DNA of 64,000 nucleotides from Diplodia intermedia. Lineage: Eukaryota; Ascomycota; Dothideomycetes; Botryosphaeriales; Botryosphaeriaceae. The position numbers were made by a program, and so were the translations under genes. The notes under the pieces are model-generated. The model had not been told where the DNA came from and ran no database searches. It was given only the letters and a program-made list of their open reading frames with translations. The stretch lies in assembly GCA_021495925.1 (NCBI GenBank), contig JAKEKT010000001.1:1240001-1304000 (forward strand), given 5' to 3'. How positions within the stretch are numbered: position 1 is the first letter of the stretch; each line of letters starts with the position of its first letter. This document shows, piece by piece, positions 20,257 to 33,377 of the stretch.

Positions 20257-21008
20257 TGTGCTTGTAGGGAAAGAGGTAAAGTCGCTGGTGGGTGGTTCAG
20301 ACACGGAAGTCTGCGGTACGGGTAGAGGCCGGTTGCGGGAGAAAGAGGGTGTGGGAGGCTTGGCGACGCGAGACAGATGAAGGCGGCTCTCGAGCAGAAT
20401 GCGAAACTAGACGATTGCAGCACTCAATGTCTGCGAAATGTGATAGACAGCCGCGGTCTGGGTTGGCGGCGCGCGAGGAAATTCCATTGGCCGCGAGTCA
20501 GTGCGGAAGCGGGATGGTCACGTGGCGCCAAGACCTGCAGCCTGCGAGGCAGAAAGGATCGACGTCATCCTGGCGGCATGAGCAGGAAAGACGGGCAAGC
20601 CACAGAGACGAGCGCGTGCATGAGTTGTGCTGCGTGTCTCCAGTGCAGCAGCGTCCGCATCGTTGCACGCGTCCTCGACTCATACCTCCACCATTTTTCG
20701 GTCTTTTGCGGGTTTGCGGCGTATCTCCTCGCATCACGCTCCCCGCTCTGTGCTGGCAAGCCCTGGCAGCTTCCATTAGCTGGCGCGTCGGTGTCAGTGG
20801 GGTCGCTCGACCTACAACAACAACTTTCCCTCCGCGCACCACCCAATCCTTCGACGCTTCCGCGCCACCTAACGACGTCACGTCTGCCTGCTTGATACCC
20901 ATTCTGCTTATGGATTGATGATAGAACGCTTTTTCGCTTCACTCAAATACCCTACGAACCTTGTACTATATCCATCCCAGGCCCGGGTAACGGCCACCTT
21001 CGCCCGCC
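20257..21008. other. Bidirectional promoter region
   Basis: About 750 bp between divergent EMI1-like and VPS13 starts. It should hold both promoters. The open frames across it are antisense to each other and show no protein character. Confidence 0.6.
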
Positions 21009-24000
21009 ATGCTTGAGGGTCTCGTCGCCAACCTGCTCAACCGCTTCCTGGGCATGTACGTCCAGAACTTCGATCCGAAACAATTGAACGTCGGCATCTG
21101 GTCTGGAGACGTCAAGCTCCGCGATCTCGAGCTGCGCCGTGAAGCCCTCGATCAGCTCCACCTTCCGCTCAACGTCGTCCAGGGCCATCTCGGCTCGCTC
21201 ACACTTTCTATACCATGGTCGAACCTCAGAGGCAAGCCTGTGCGGGTGAGCATCGAAGACGTCTTCCTGCTGGCTGCGCCGAGGGAGGATGCCGACTACG
21301 ATGCAGACGAGCAGGACCGCCGTGACCACGCGGTGAAGATGGAGAAGCTCGACAGCGCAGAGATGCTCAAGGAAAGAAACACCGATGGCATGTCTCAGGA
21401 AGAGCAGCAGAAGAACCAGAGCTTCACTGCGAGCTTGGTCACTGCCATCGTGGACAATGTCCAGGTCAGCGTGAAGAATGTGCACATTCGCTACGAGGAT
21501 TCCCTCTCCGATCCCGGCCACCCGTTCGCGCTCGGCATCACCCTCGACGAGCTCAGCGCCGTTAGCACCGACGGGAACTGGAAGCCCACCTTCATCCAGA
21601 GCGCTTCCACCTCGGCTCACAAGCTCGCCACGCTCGGTTCTTTGGCGGTATACTGGGACACGGATGCGAAGCTGCTATGTTCGGGCACGGGCGCGACACA
21701 GCCGTTGGACCATGGTGATTTTGTGGAGAAGCTCCGCAGCATGATCGTCAAGGGCGACAGCTCTACGGTTGCTGAACATCAGTTCATCCTCAAGCCTGTC
21801 AGCGGCAGGGCAGGGCTTGAGATGGACAAGACCGGCAAGGCTGATCGGCCAAAGATCAAGGCCCGTCTTCTCTTCGACGAACTCGGCTTCATCATCGATG
21901 AGGACCAGTATCGCGATGCCTTGATGTTGGTGGACCTTTTCCACTACTTCATCAGACACCAAGAGTACAAGAGGCTGCAACCAAAGAGCCGACCGAAGGA
22001 AGATCCTCGGGCGTGGCTTCAGTTTGCCGGGAAAGCAGTGCTTGACAAGATCCACGAAAGGAACCGTAAATGGTCCTGGGATTACTTCCGGGAGAGACGC
22101 GACGACCGGAAACGGTACATTGAGCTTTTCAAGAAGAAGAAGAGAGAAGAGCAGCTCGCGCAGGATGAAACCCAGGAATACGACCAGCTGGAGCACAAGT
22201 TATCCTACGACGACTTGCGCTTCTGGCGTTCGCTCGCGCGCAACCAGTTGCGCAAGGAGAACGTTGGCGTGAAGAAGCAGCCCCAGAAGCAGTCATGGTC
22301 GTCATGGATCTGGGGAGGCGGCGAGCAAGACGCTGCTGACGACAGCGAAATGTCAGAGAAACAGCGAAAGGAGCTGTATGACGCCATCGATTGGGATGAG
22401 AAGAAGCAAATCACCGAAGCCGTTGATATGCCGCGAGAGTATGTGAAGATGCAGGTGGAGATGAGCCTCCGGACGGGCAGCTTCACGCTCAAGCGAGACC
22501 CGCACGGCAAGGCCACGGAGATTCTTCGCTTGCTGTTTGATTCCTTCAGCACCAAGGTCCTACAGAGGACCGATTCCATGCTTGCAGAGCTCAGTCTTGA
22601 TGGCATGCGATTGTACGATGGCACCACGGAAGGCAGTCTGTTCCCACAGATCGTCACCGTCAAAGATGCTCCTCCTGTGCCCGATGATAAGCGCATCGAA
22701 GAACTTAATGACGACGAAACCTCGAAAGAAGATGCCGAGGAGGAGGTTGCCGATCCTTTCTTCCAGTTGTCTTTCGAGAACAACCCGCTGGATGGCAGCG
22801 CGGATACTGCTCTTACCGTGAAGCTGAAGGGTATGGAAGTCATCTACAACCCCAGATTCGTGGTCGAGGTGGTCAAGTTTTTCAAGCCGCCGGAGAGCCG
22901 TATGGAATCGATTGGAGCGCTCATGGAGACCGCTGGTGCCACCGTAGAGGGCCTTCGACAGCAGACTCGTGCTGGCCTGGAGTTCGCTCTTGAGGAGCAC
23001 AAGACGATCAACGCTCAGCTTGATTTGCAGGCTCCTCTCATCATCGTTCCCGACTCCGTTACCAAAGAGAGCAGCATTTGTCTCATTCTGGATGCCGGTC
23101 ACGCTAAGGTCAGCAGTGAGCTCATCGACAAGGACACCCTGAAGGACATTCAATCCAAACAGAAGGGCCAGTTCTCTGAGGATGACCTCAAGCGCCTCCA
23201 GGGTCTGATGTACGACAAGTTCCTGTTGAAGCTCGACTCCACTCAAGTTTTGATCGGGCCTTCGATAGAGGAGACAAAGGCGCAACTGGTAGAGAATGAT
23301 GGATCGAAGAATCTCCACCTTGTTGATCGTATCAACGTCGACTTCACTATCGAAACCTGTATCGTTCCCAAAGCATCTGATCTGACAAAGTTCCGCATCT
23401 CGGGTAATCTCCCCGTTCTGCACGCTTCAATCTCGGACGCCAAGTACAAGAACCTCATGAAGTTGATCGAGGTCGCTATACCGAAATTCGAGGAACCGCC
23501 TTCTCCTGACAAGCAAGTGGCACATGGTGCCAGTGGACCTTCGAACCTTAAGCCTACCGACAACGTCAACAACGACCAGCTCACGAGAACGAGATCTAAG
23601 TCATTCCAGTTCGCTGCGCAACAACGCGAGCTCGTCGTGTCCGATGCGGGGAGCGAGTTTGACGAGGCCGAGTTCGAGGATGCAACGGACGGGAGCAAAT
23701 CCGACTTGCCTGTTCATCAGCGGAATTTTGAATTCAAGTTCACTGTAGACAAGTTACAAGGATCTTTGTTCCAATCAGATCCAGAGGGCAAAAGGCCAGA
23801 TCAGCTGTTAGTCGAACTCGTTGCGGAACATTTCTACCTCGAGTTCTTCCAGAGGCCGTTCGACATTGCGGCCGAGGTCCGTCTGAAGAGTATGGCGGTT
23901 GTGGACCATGTCGACCCAGACCCGCTGCCAGAATTCAGGAACCTTATCTCGTCGGATGACGCTGGGGACAGAGATCTCTTCCAGTTGAAGTTCGTCAAGG

Positions 24001-27000
24001 TTAACAAGGACTCGCCCGAGTTCATGCCCAAGTACGAGGGCATTGCGACAAACTTAGACGTTCATGTCTCCACCATCAACTTGATAGTAACTCGGGCAAC
24101 GCTGTTGACACTGTTGGACTTCGTGCTCAACACTTTCACCAGCCCAGGACAGCCTCAAGACAAAGAAAAGAAGATTGAGGATAGCCCTGAGGATGATGAT
24201 GAAATCGCAGTCGCAGCTGTGAATCCTGACCCGGACAAGATTCGCATCAGAGCCGAGCTCAAAGGAATATCGGTCATTCTGAACAACGATGGCATGCGCC
24301 TCGCAACCTTGAACTTGAGCACTGCAGATGTCGGTGTCTTCATCATGGGCAAGGCTATGCGCGTCGGTGGCAAGTTGGGCAGTCTCTCTTTGACCGACGA
24401 CGTCAATCAAGGCGTCTCCAAGGAATCTGCCTTGCGTCAGCTTGTCACCATTGAAGGCGACGAGTTGCTGGACTTTGCCTATGAGACCTTCGATGCGGAT
24501 TCGAAGGCGTACCCTGGCTACGACACCTCCATCTACCTGCGCTCGGGCTCCATCAAGGTCAACTTTGTCACGGAGCCCTTCCGGAAGATAATGGAGTTCG
24601 GTGTCAAGTTTGGCAAGATGCAGGCTATCTTCAATGCTGCTCGTCAAGCCGCTGCAGAGCAGGCTAGTCAGGTGCAAGAGCGTGCTAATAAGATGCACTT
24701 CGACATCCTGATCCGTACGCCGATTGTTGTCTTCCCTCGCATGGTTGCCCCGGAAGGCCAGGCCGAACGTGACAGTCTTACGGCGCACCTGGGAGAAATC
24801 TACGCCAACAACAAATTTGTGCCTCTTGACGACTGCAAGAACGCCGACACCGCCAACAAACTGTCTGCCGGCCTACGAAACATCCGCCTGACGTCCTTTT
24901 TCCACTATGAAGAAGAGAAGTCGGAGGAGCTTGAGTTGATCGACAAGGTTGATCTAGGTTTCGACATCACTTACGTTGAGCACAAGCCTGAATACAAGCG
25001 CCCTGATCTTGAGATCGAAGGTTCTATGTCCAATATCAACCTCAAATTGACTCAGGAGCAAATGCGGTTCATGCTCGAGCTTTCCAGGTCCATTCCGGCT
25101 GCTTTTGCCACAGACCCTGAAGCAGCTATGAACGAGGATGTTGAGAGACAAGTGCCCGACTCCACGCTCAAACGCGCCAACACCATGAAGAGCATCGAGG
25201 CTGAGCCCTCCAATGACAAGCAGGTCGCCACAAGCCAGGGCCCAGAACTGGGCTCTCAGGAGGAGACTTGGACGAAACTCGACCTCGTTTTCAAGGTTGG
25301 CGCCATTGGTCTTGAGCTGATTAATGGAAAGGAGACGGAGCCTGTCGGCGACATTGAGGCGGCAAGTCTGTCCAAGTTTGCCTTGAACGAGACCAGTGTG
25401 AAGATGCGCATGCTCAGTGACGGTTCATTAGAATCGGAGCTTCTCATCCAATCCTTCACAATCCGGGATACCCGAACTCAGGAGACGAACAAGTTCCGCA
25501 AAGTCATGTCCTTGATCAATAATGATGTCAAGCAACAATTCATGGCCAGCGTCTCCATTTCCGGGGGCAAGGACCGACACATGATTGTTCTCCTAACCAT
25601 TGACAGCCCTCGCGTCATCCTCGCCTTGGATTACCTCTTCGCCATCCAAGCTTTTGTCAACGCTGGTCTTTCTGTAGACGAACCCCTGGAGATCGAGAGC
25701 GAGGAAGACGATACCGCCACTGAAGACAACGAGAACTCGACCAGCGACCTCTCCAGTGCCCTCACCAAGCAGGATGCTCAGACGACGGAGGCCAAGAAGC
25801 CCGAGGAGGAATCGACAATGGAGATGTCGTTCCGTATCAACGTTGTCGAGGCGCAAGCCGTCCTCATCGCGAACCCTGCGATGACCAACTCCGAGGCCAT
25901 CGTGCTTGGCACAAAGCAAGTGCTCATCTCCAAGCAACACGCCACCACGTTGCAGGTTGACAGAGTCGGAATGTTCCTCTGCCGCATGGACCAGTGGGAG
26001 ACCACAAAACTCCGTATCCTAGATGACTTCAGCATTCAAACTTCCCTTGATATGCGCTCGCAAGGCCCGCAGTCATCTATGACGAGCATCCAGGTCGACA
26101 TCGATCCTCTGGTGCTACGTGTGTCGCTCCGCGATATCATGTTGGCCATGCAAATCTTCAACAAGGCTTCCGCCATGAACAGTAATGGAGATACAAACGT
26201 GCAAGGCCAGGAACCTAAGAGGATCAAGGAAGTCAAGGGCAGTACCAAGAGTGCCCATGCCAAATCCGCCGTCGCGTCTACCAAGAAAAAGCAGACTGCA
26301 AAGACTGTTTCAACCCATCGTTCCACAGCAGGCAAGGAGGTGGCCAAGACACAAGATTCGGCGGCAGTCAAGAAAGAGGAAATGAGAGTTTCCATGCAGG
26401 GTATTCGTGTCGTTATTATTGGCGATAAACACGAGTTGCCTATGCTGGACTGGAGCGTCAAGAAGTTCGACGTCGAAGTTCGCGACTGGTCTGGCGCTAT
26501 GGTCGCTGATACCAGCATCGACATGTTCTTCAACATCTACAACTTTTCCAAGTCTGCATGGGAACCGCTCATTGAGCCCTGGCAGCTCGGCTTCCACATG
26601 TCCAAGGAGCAGAACCCCGACAAGTTAGCGGTTGAGCTCTACTCGAGGAAGTCTCTGGACCTGACGGTCACTGCTGCCACGATTGCATTGGCCTCGAAGT
26701 CAGCAGATTTCCTGTCGAGTGATGAGGACGTGCTCTCAAAGCCGCGCGGTACTGACGCCCCGTACCGCATTCGCAATTACACAGGCTTTGAAATGAACGT
26801 CTGGGCTGTCCACGAAAACACTGATGATGGCTCTGCTGCCAAATTGGCCGATGGCCAGGAGGCTCCGTGGAGGTTTGAAGACCCGACGACTACCAGAGAA
26901 ACTCTCGCACCTGAGGGTGCAACGGGAATTGTCGGCATCAAGCTGGAAGGCAGCGGTTTCGACAGCATCAACCGCATCCCGGTCACGCGCGAGGGCGAGT

Positions 27001-30000
27001 ACATCTACAACCTTCAGCCCCGCAAGGACCGTATCCTCCACCGCATTTGCGTTGAGGTCTCGCTTGGCCAGGACAACGTCAAGTACATCACCTTCCGCTC
27101 TCCTCTCGTCGTCGAGAACAACACTCAAATCCCTGTCGAGATTGGTGTTTTCAGCCCCGAGGACGGAAACCTGCTCAAGATTGAGAAGGTTGCTCCTGGA
27201 GATGCCAGACCTGCTCCCGTAGGCGCTGCTTTCATGCACTCGCTGATCGTTCGACCCGATCAAGGCTTTGGCTATACCTGGTCTAACGAGAGGCTGTTCT
27301 GGAAGGATCTTCTTAAGCGGCCCACAAGGATCATCTCGTGTAGAGGCGAGAGTGAAAACGACTCTCCGCCTTTCTATTTCCAACTACACGCCGCCTATGA
27401 CAAGAAGGATCCACTCACACAGGTATACCCCTGCATGCGCCTCAAGTTGCACGCGCCCGTTGAAGTCGTGAACCTCCTGCCCTATGACTTCAAGTACAGG
27501 ATTTACGATGACAACACGAAGAAGGACTGGACCAACTTCCTGCGCAAGGGAGGAGTCAGCCCCGTTCACGTTGTTGAACTTTCCCACCTGCTGCTGATGA
27601 GCGTTGACATGCAAGACACGCCGTTCAAGCCCAGCAAGTTCTCTGTAATCAACTCGTCTGACAAGGAGAACTTCCGACGTGAGAAAACTCTGGAAATCAA
27701 AGACAACCAAGATCTGGCATTGCGCCTGAAGCTCCACTACTACAACATTCCGGACAGCGGGGGTGCTTTCAAGGTTGCAGTGTACAGTCCTTACGTTGTA
27801 CTCAACAGGACCGGTCTTGAGCTCGACGTGCGGAGCAAGGCATTCCTGGGTCAAGCCAAGGCTGCTGCAGGTGCTGGCGTGTTTGCAAACACGCAGGGCG
27901 ATTCAACCAGGGCCCAGCCGTTCATGTTCTCCTTCCCCACCGATGACCACAAAAACCGTGCGCTCATCAAGGTTGGCGACACGAACTGGAGCAAGCCCCA
28001 GAGTTTCGACGCAATTGGTAGCACCTACGATGTCGCTCTTCCAAGCGTCCAAGGAAGATCGGAGATGCACGTGGGCGTCACTGTTGAAGAGGGCGAGGGC
28101 AAGGTAAGATTCACGTTGTGTTTTGCAGCGAACGGTGCTAACAGTGTGTAGTACAACTTGAGTAAGGTCGTGACCATTGCTCCGCGGTACATCATCAAGA
28201 ACAAGATGAGCGAGGACATCAACATCCGTGAGCCTGGCTCCTCAAACATCTTGACTTTGAAGAACGGCGACCTCCTCCCCCTTCGCTACCTGCGCTCTGG
28301 TGAGCGACAACAGCTCTGCCTGTGCTTCCCTGGCGTCAACAACCAGTGGTCGGCACCTTTCGACATTGCAAATGTCGGAAGCGTTCACGTCAAGCTCGCC
28401 AAGGCTGGTCAACGCCAGAAACTGATCCGTGTCGAAATTCTCATGGAAGGAGGGACCATTTTCCTGCACGTCAGCGTCGAGACCAAGCACTGGCCCTTCT
28501 CTATGCGCAACGAGAGCGATACCGAGTTCTTGTTCTGGCAGACTAACCCCAACGTTGATGAGGATGAGGAAGACAACGGTTCCGGCTGGCGCCCTGTCCG
28601 GTACCGTCTCCCGCCAAAGAGCATTATGCCGTATGCTTGGGACTATCCCGCCGCCAAGAACAAGGAGATAGTCCTCAAGGCCAACAACAAGGAGCGGCAC
28701 GTCAAGCTTGCCGAGATTGGCAATCTGGTCCCGCTGAAGCTCCCGCCGGCCCAGAACACCAACCGCGGCAAGATCATTGATCTCAGTGTCGTAGCGGACG
28801 GCCCGACACAAACGCTTGTCATCTCCAACTGGAAGCCATCGAAGAGTTTGTACAAGCAGAAGTCGGCCACAGCATCCAGGTCCACCACAGATGGCTTTGA
28901 GGTCAAGGACGTGGACACGGATGTCACGTTCAAGGCTAAGCTACGTATTGCTGGCATCGGGGTCTCTCTCGTCAACAGACAGCTTCGCGAGCTTGTCTAC
29001 ATCACGCTGCGTGATATCGAGCTCAACTATGGTGACTCGGCGTTGTACCAGCAGTTCTCGAGCACTATCAAGTGGATCCAGATCGACAACCAGCTCTATG
29101 GCGGCATCTTCCCTATCCTGTTCTACCCCAGTGTCGTTCCCAAGACAGGCAAGGAGATGGAGGCGCACCCGATCCTCCAAGCCTCGATCACGAGGGTCAA
29201 GGATGATTCATACGGTGTGCTTTACATCAAGTACTTCTCCTTCCTGCTGCAGCAGATGACGCTCGAGATCGACGAAGACTTCATCTTCGCACTGCTTGAC
29301 TTCGCCAAGATTCCTGGTGCGTCCTGGTCCGAGGTTAAGGAAGGTAAGCTCTGCGAGGAGGAGCTCGATATCCCAGAGCCGAAGCAGGAGCAGGGCGGCC
29401 AGGACGTCTACTTCGAGCTTCTGCACCTGCAGCCAATGCAGTTCGACCTGTCCTTCGTCCGCACTGAGCGTATCAACGCCGAAGACACGATGACCTCCTC
29501 GAACCCCTTCATGTTCGCCGTCAATGTCCTCACCATGTCCATCGGTAACGTCAACGATGCTCCTCTACGGTACAATGCCCTGCTCCTCGAGAACGCTCGT
29601 GTGTCGGTCGCTGCTCTCGTCAACAGCATCAAGAACCACTACGTCCAAGAGAGTTTGCGCCAAGTCCATCTCATCCTTGGTTCTGCCGACTTCCTCGGCA
29701 ATCCCGTTGGTTTGTTCCAGAACGTATCATCCGGTGTCACGGACATCTTCTACGAGCCTTACAAGGGTCTCGTCATGACGGACAGGCCTCAGGACCTTGG
29801 TATCGGCATTGCCAAGGGTGCGTCCAGCTTTGTCAAGAAGTCAGTCTTCGGTTTCTCCGACAGTATGGCGAAGTTCACTGGCAGTTTGTCGAAGGGTCTT
29901 GCCGTTGCCACTATGGACCAGGAATTCCAGAACTCCCGTCGCATGAAGCGGTCAAGGAACAGGCCGAAGCACGCTCTATACGGCATCACCTCCGGCGGCA

Positions 30001-30620
30001 ACGCATTCGCGGAGAGTTTGGCCAGCGGTATCGGCGGCCTCGCCCGCCACCCGCTGCAGGGCGCGGAGAAGGAAGGTGCACTTGGTCTTGTCAAGGGCAT
30101 TGGCAAGGGCTTGCTGGGCGTTCCGACCAAGGCCGCCATCGGTGCGTTCGATCTCGCGTCCAACATGGCCGAAGGCGTGCGCAACACGACCACCGTCTTC
30201 GACCAAGAAGGGCTCGACCGAGTCCGTCTCTCGAGGTTCATCGGGCAGGACGGCATCGTGCGGCCGTACAGCCAGCGCGAGGCGCTCGGCCAGTTCTGGC
30301 TCAAGACGCTGGACAACGGCCGCTACTTCAACGAGGATTACATTGCGCACCTGGAGCTGCCCGGCAAGGACCTTCTGGTCATGCTGACGTACAATGGCAT
30401 CATGCTCGTCAAGACGCGCAAGCTGACGACGGAGTGGGACGTGCCGCTCAAGGACATCCAGACCATCAGCAAGGAGCGCACGGGCATGAGCATAACACTC
30501 AAGGGCGGCACCAACGGGCCGTTCATCCCCGTCGCGGACGAGCAGAGCAGGAACTGGCTGTACAAGCAGGTTGCGGTCGCGGTGAACGCGTACAATGACA
30601 AGTGGAATGCGAAGGGCTGA
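21009..30620 (+). CDS. VPS13: VPS13 bridge-type lipid-transfer protein
   Basis: Bulk phospholipid transfer at membrane contact sites (vacuole, mitochondria, ER, prospore membrane). Exons 21009-28103 and 28152-30620, separated by a single 48-nt phase-0 intron (GTAAGA, GCTAAC branch, TGTGTAG), give 3187 residues; yeast Vps13 has 3144. The first 120 residues are the chorein domain (MLEGLVANLLNRFLGMYVQN, IWSGDVKLRDLELRREALDQ). Long beta-groove repeats follow. A VAB/SHR-binding-like region begins near RIRNYTGFEMNVW. The C-terminal ATG2-like helical part contains MTDRPQDLGIGIAKGASSFV, and the last 120 residues form a PH-like domain. The acceptor at 28151 carries the in-frame TAG that would stop unspliced message. 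Confidence 0.97.
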
Positions 30621-31479
30621 TTGAGGGGGGATTTGAGTCGTAGCTGGAAGGTTGAGGAGTGGATTCCCTGATTTCTCTTTTGTGGTTGTGTTCCTATTAC
30701 CCTTTTCCTTGCGGGAATCATTAGAGTGGGGGTTGCATGGGCCGGAGAAGGCGGTCGTCAGGCAAAAATTGTAACTTTAGCATGGAATGGTAGGTGGTTA
30801 TGAGTTAGTATAAGCAACAGTTTCTTCTCTTTAATTCTTTGATCCCGCTTTGAAATGTGTATGTGATTATTCGGCTAAATGAATGGCTTATTCTGCAGAA
30901 AACCGCTGGCTATGAATTCCTCCCTTTGTTTGGCCTCTCACGGCGTGCTAGCAAACACCACACCATTTCCAAATCTGTTTGATGGAATTCATTTCACTTG
31001 ACCTATGTATGTCGTAGTCGGTCGGGGTCGGCGGCTGAAAGTTTTTGTGTTCGTTTCCAAAGCTTTAACTACGTCTAGATATTTGCTTTGAATCCTCTTT
31101 CTCAGAACAACCCGACAAGTTACGCTCTACCGCTTCCGCTGGCATACTCAGCCTTATGCTTTGTTCCTGAAGTTCCATGGTGATAGGGGAATACGTGACA
31201 GAAGAATGTACATTGCAAGAACTATTTGTAGAAAGATGGCACCAAGTTCTTATAGACGCTTAAAATGTCGCATTCCACAACGCCGCGTATGACTTACTAC
31301 ATAGCACTGGGAAGCAATTGCTACTTCGCAGAGTCACACGCCTTGAACACCTCTTTGAACCACCCTCACAAATCCTCCCACTTCGTCTCCAACCTGAAAT
31401 CCTTCTTCTCAGCGCCCACCTTCTCCCACGCCTCCTCCTCCTCGTCCTACCCATCCACGTCCCCGTTGCCATGCCCATG
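30621..31479. other. Intergenic, no gene seen
   Basis: VPS13 3' flank, AT-richer than its surroundings. Toward 31400 a minus-strand stretch could be the decayed 3' end of the P450 relic; no complete gene is present. Confidence 0.5.
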
Positions 31480-32199
31480 GTGAACCTTCCTCCTGGTAAG
31501 CCTGAAGACAGGTCTTCCTGCAGACAGAAGCCCATGCAGAGGCTCTTGAACGGCACCTTCACATCCGCCAGCTCCCAGCCGAAGCGCAGGACGAGCTTGG
31601 GGCGGAAAGAGCGCGGCGTCTCCTTGATGCAGGCCTGCAGGTATGGCAGGTGGCGGGCCTGGGCGTCGCGTCCAGAATACTGCGCTGAAGTATCAGTACT
31701 GTTCGACTCGGAGGCAGAGGGTCTTCTCGGGAAGAACAATGGATAAAGAGGCTCATGCCAGGAAAAAGGAAAAGGCTTACACCTGGCGCCAGAGCCTGAC
31801 GGACTCTCGTGTGGACCTTGTCATCCATATAGCTTGTGATGTTGTCTTGGGTGGGGTGCATACGGGCGGCTACGAACCAGTCGCCACGGCTTTAGTCACT
31901 CCGAACACCCTTTATTTGTTTGATGACATTGATATCCTTGGTCAATAAGAAGTTTGCGACATGTCGAGCCTGTACAGTGTTAGAACGTTAGTGCAATCCA
32001 GAGCTCTTGCCGTATGTGTCATTCCAATCTTTATGGTAGTACTGAAGACGACTGGAGTTGCTGCCTTGAACATCCAGTACCGAGTGAAGCCACACAGAAG
32101 AGGCCCTTTGAATTTCCGCAGGGCCCAGTAGCGCCGGATGTCGCGGATGACATGGTAGACAACGACCGCGACGGCAATGATGCCAGCTACGGAAACCAT
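31480..32199 (-). pseudogene. Cytochrome P450 relic (pisatin-demethylase-like family)
   Basis: Pieces appear in the right order on the minus strand. From 32199: a membrane anchor and hinge (MVSVAGIIAVAVVVYHVIRD, then KFKGPLLCGFTRYWMFKA). Around 31960-31850: NFLLTKDINVIKQIKGVRS, GDWFVAARMHPTQDNITSYM and VHTRVRQALAPG. After a likely 101-nt intron (31680-31780): YSGRDAQARHLPYLQACIKE, including the helix-K ExxR. Then a C-terminal LVLRFGWELADVKVPFKS segment. Breaks: an in-frame TAA at 31892-31894, a frame change after the anchor, loss of everything between YSGRD and helix K (including helix I), and loss of the heme-binding Cys region. Not a functional enzyme. The family name is by pattern memory. 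Confidence 0.75.
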
Positions 32200-33377
32200 G
32201 GTGTTCAGTAGAAGAGGGCAGGGGGTCTCCAAGCGCAGAGACTACGCAAGGCAGAGGTCGAATGGAATTATATCAGTCTGCAAAGCATCATGATATCCTG
32301 GAAAGCTCGGAGTATAGGCTCAAAGAAGACTCGGTTGAGTAGAATCCTGAGTAAAGAGCGGGGACGTGCATATGTACTGACCCCGCAGCTTGCAAGATAT
32401 ACGAAGGAAAGCGAGTTGAGCTAAGGAGATCGCAATCTTCGCCGTTGTACGAGTGATGTCGAGGAAGAGGCATTCTTCGTTCTGGAGCCATGGCCGTCGC
32501 ACGTGATTTTTCGGTGCGAGTTGCAGAGCCAACCCTTGCGACCGCAGCAGGAGTGAAATATTTTCTTCGGTTTGAGCTGCGGGCTTGGAGGCTGGGTCAG
32601 GAACGAAGCAGACGCGTTGGGGGCCGCCAGCTCAGACGAGAGGGTCACAGGGTGGGGCAGCGATGCCTTAGGCATGTGGAGCCAGGAAGCCGACGGCTTC
32701 ACCCCGCAAACAAAGAGTGGCGACAGTGGCGCTGCACCCGGTCCGCCCGAGCCTGCCGCGCCCGAAGATAAGCCCGCTGCGTCGCCACGGCACTGGACAG
32801 TGGCAAGCCTGCTGCGAGTTTGGGTGCTGGACCGCTATCATGGCGCCATCGGCACGCCCGCTTAAGCTGGCACTGTGATGGCCTGCACCCGCGCGCGCCC
32901 GCGGGCCGGGGGGCGGCCAGCTCCCCGTCATTGACTCATTGGCCCGATAAGGGCCTGGCCGTGAACGTCATCGTACGAGCACGCCCCCGGAGCCCTTCAG
33001 GAGATGATGCTGTCGACGACGGCCGCAACGGCCACGAGAGTGAGCGAGGCCGAGTTCAGATCTCGGGTTGCCTGGCGGCCGTGTTGCTGGCCGCGCGCCG
33101 TGTCGCGCCTTCCAGAAGCTGCTGGCTGCGCCTCCGGTTGCCTGGCGCGGCGCTGCAATCCATGGGCGGGCGGGCGGTAGGTAAGCAAGCACCTGGCGCG
33201 CCTGTGCCCGCCCGCCACTCCTCTCTTCCTGTCGCCTACTTAAGCCCCAACACCCCCGACTCTGCTCCTCCTCCTAGCAACCCAACACCCGCCACCCGCT
33301 CCCATTCTGCGTTTGCGCTCCATCGACCGCCACTCCTCATCGACACACCCTTTCAGACCGACTTCACCACTTGCACC
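32200..33377. other. Polyubiquitin upstream region
   Basis: Between the P450 relic and polyubiquitin. The distal half may include decayed P450 promoter. The 250 nt before 33378 are pyrimidine- and C-rich as in strong fungal leaders. No gene recognised. Confidence 0.5.
33109..33118 (+). promoter_or_regulatory. Weak two-unit heat-shock element candidate
   Basis: CTTCCAGAAG fits nTTCnnGAAn and lies about 270 bp upstream of polyubiquitin, a heat-induced gene in yeast (UBI4). Two units alone are weak and common by chance. Confidence 0.25.
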
